NCBI GenBank assembly: GCA_020200195.1
Contig: JAIVJE010000423.1
Span: 1 to 5,608, forward strand
Source: Acidobacteriota bacterium
GTDB taxonomy: Bacteria; Acidobacteriota; Vicinamibacteria; Vicinamibacterales; 2-12-FULL-66-21
Direction: 5' to 3'
Length of the DNA stretch: 5,608 nt
The notes under the pieces were generated by a model that did no database searches, was not told the DNA's origin, and was given only the letters and a program-made list of their open reading frames with translations. The number at the start of each line of letters is the position of its first letter. Position 1 is the first letter of the stretch. Both the position numbers and the translations under genes were made by a program. Positions 5,295 to 5,608 of the stretch are shown here, piece by piece.

Positions 5295-5608
5295 ATGCCC
5301 TTCTTTGCGGATCGCGGAGCGCTCAGCCGGCGCGATGTGCTCAAAACTGCCGCTGCTGCCGGCATCGGACTGATCACGGGTGCTGCCGCCCATGGGTTTC
5401 TGTACGAGCGCCACCAAATCGAGGTAACGCGAGAGACCTTGCGCGTGTCGGGCCTGCCGGATGCGCATGCCGGATTGCGCATCGGGTTCCTGAGCGATAT
5501 CCACCGAAGTCAGACCGTGCCGCACGCGATGATTGAGACGGCAGTGCGGCTGCTGATGGCCGAGCGGCCCGACCTGATCGTGCTTGGCGGGGACTATGTT
5601 ACGTGGGG
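5295..5608 (+). CDS. Tat-exported calcineurin-like metallophosphoesterase (3' end outside window)
   Basis: The first 104 codons of a metal-dependent phosphoesterase of the calcineurin fold, similar in layout to YkuE/YaeI-type proteins. The N-terminus carries a twin-arginine signal, SRRDVLK at about residues 11-17, followed by an Ala/Gly-rich hydrophobic stretch to about residue 35, so export across the membrane is predicted. The linker leads into LRVSGLPDAHAGLRIGFLSDIH, where the D-x-H of the first metal-binding motif is seen at about 70-72. The second motif, LIVLGGDYVTWG (GDxx type), sits at the window edge. The downstream GNH and GHTH motifs are not visible. YkuE-type relatives act on phospholipids or peptidoglycan-linked substrates, but the substrate cannot be inferred here. 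ATG 5295 is chosen because it puts the Tat motif in the normal place. It diverges from tyrS across an 84-bp gap. Confidence 0.93.
   Translation, partial: MPFFADRGALSRRDVLKTAAAAGIGLITGAAAHGFLYERHQIEVTRETLRVSGLPDAHAGLRIGFLSDIHRSQTVPHAMIETAVRLLMAERPDLIVLGGDYVTW

Noticed and set aside
5211..5525. N-terminal extension of tyrS to 570 residues
   Set aside because: The added 105 residues overlap the phosphoesterase gene, contain no recognisable domain, and TyrRS homologues start near MTVDEQLAYL.

Overview
The window looks like a piece of an Acidobacteriota chromosome, probably class Vicinamibacteria (subdivision 6). The evidence is the 5' part of a 16S rRNA gene whose conserved blocks and V1-V2 surroundings resemble that group, together with high-GC, GC3-rich genes and a GT39-like membrane protein of a type I associate with these bacteria. 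The assignment is made by eye and would need a 16S search.

Layout, left to right. Positions 1-409 hold the first ~409 nt of a 16S rRNA gene transcribed leftwards; the rest lies outside the window. Positions 410-1014 carry no protein gene and form the rRNA control region: two sigma70-type promoters (P1 near 916-944, P2 near 727-756), a 7-bp inverted repeat just upstream of P2, hairpins near both predicted 5' ends, a boxB-like hairpin followed by a boxA-like element, and two more leader hairpins. Positions 1015-2521 (minus) hold a GT39-like multispanning glycosyltransferase gene broken by a frameshift and, by inference, an internal deletion. Diverging from it is an intact family 2 glycosyltransferase of the polyprenyl-phosphate sugar synthase type (2552-3250, plus). 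Positions 3251-3812 have no intact gene; the minus strand carries a frameshifted, 5'-truncated coding remnant of unknown family. Positions 3813-5210 (minus) encode tyrosyl-tRNA synthetase with an unusual C-terminal tail resembling DUF2188. Diverging from tyrS is the start of a Tat-exported calcineurin-like metallophosphoesterase (5295 to beyond the window end).

How the parts relate. The GT2 enzyme and the broken GT39-like protein form a plausible pair: one would load a sugar on a lipid carrier in the cytoplasm and the other would transfer it outside the membrane, but the second appears inactivated here or damaged in the assembly. tyrS and the rRNA operon are translation genes; the phosphoesterase is separate. 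No mobile element, CRISPR array, tRNA or clear intrinsic terminator was found. The most unusual points are the TyrRS-DUF2188-like fusion, the inverted repeat at rRNA P2, the broken glycosyltransferase, the unidentified remnant, and -10-like hexamers placed 9-13 nt upstream of four start codons that lack Shine-Dalgarno sequences.
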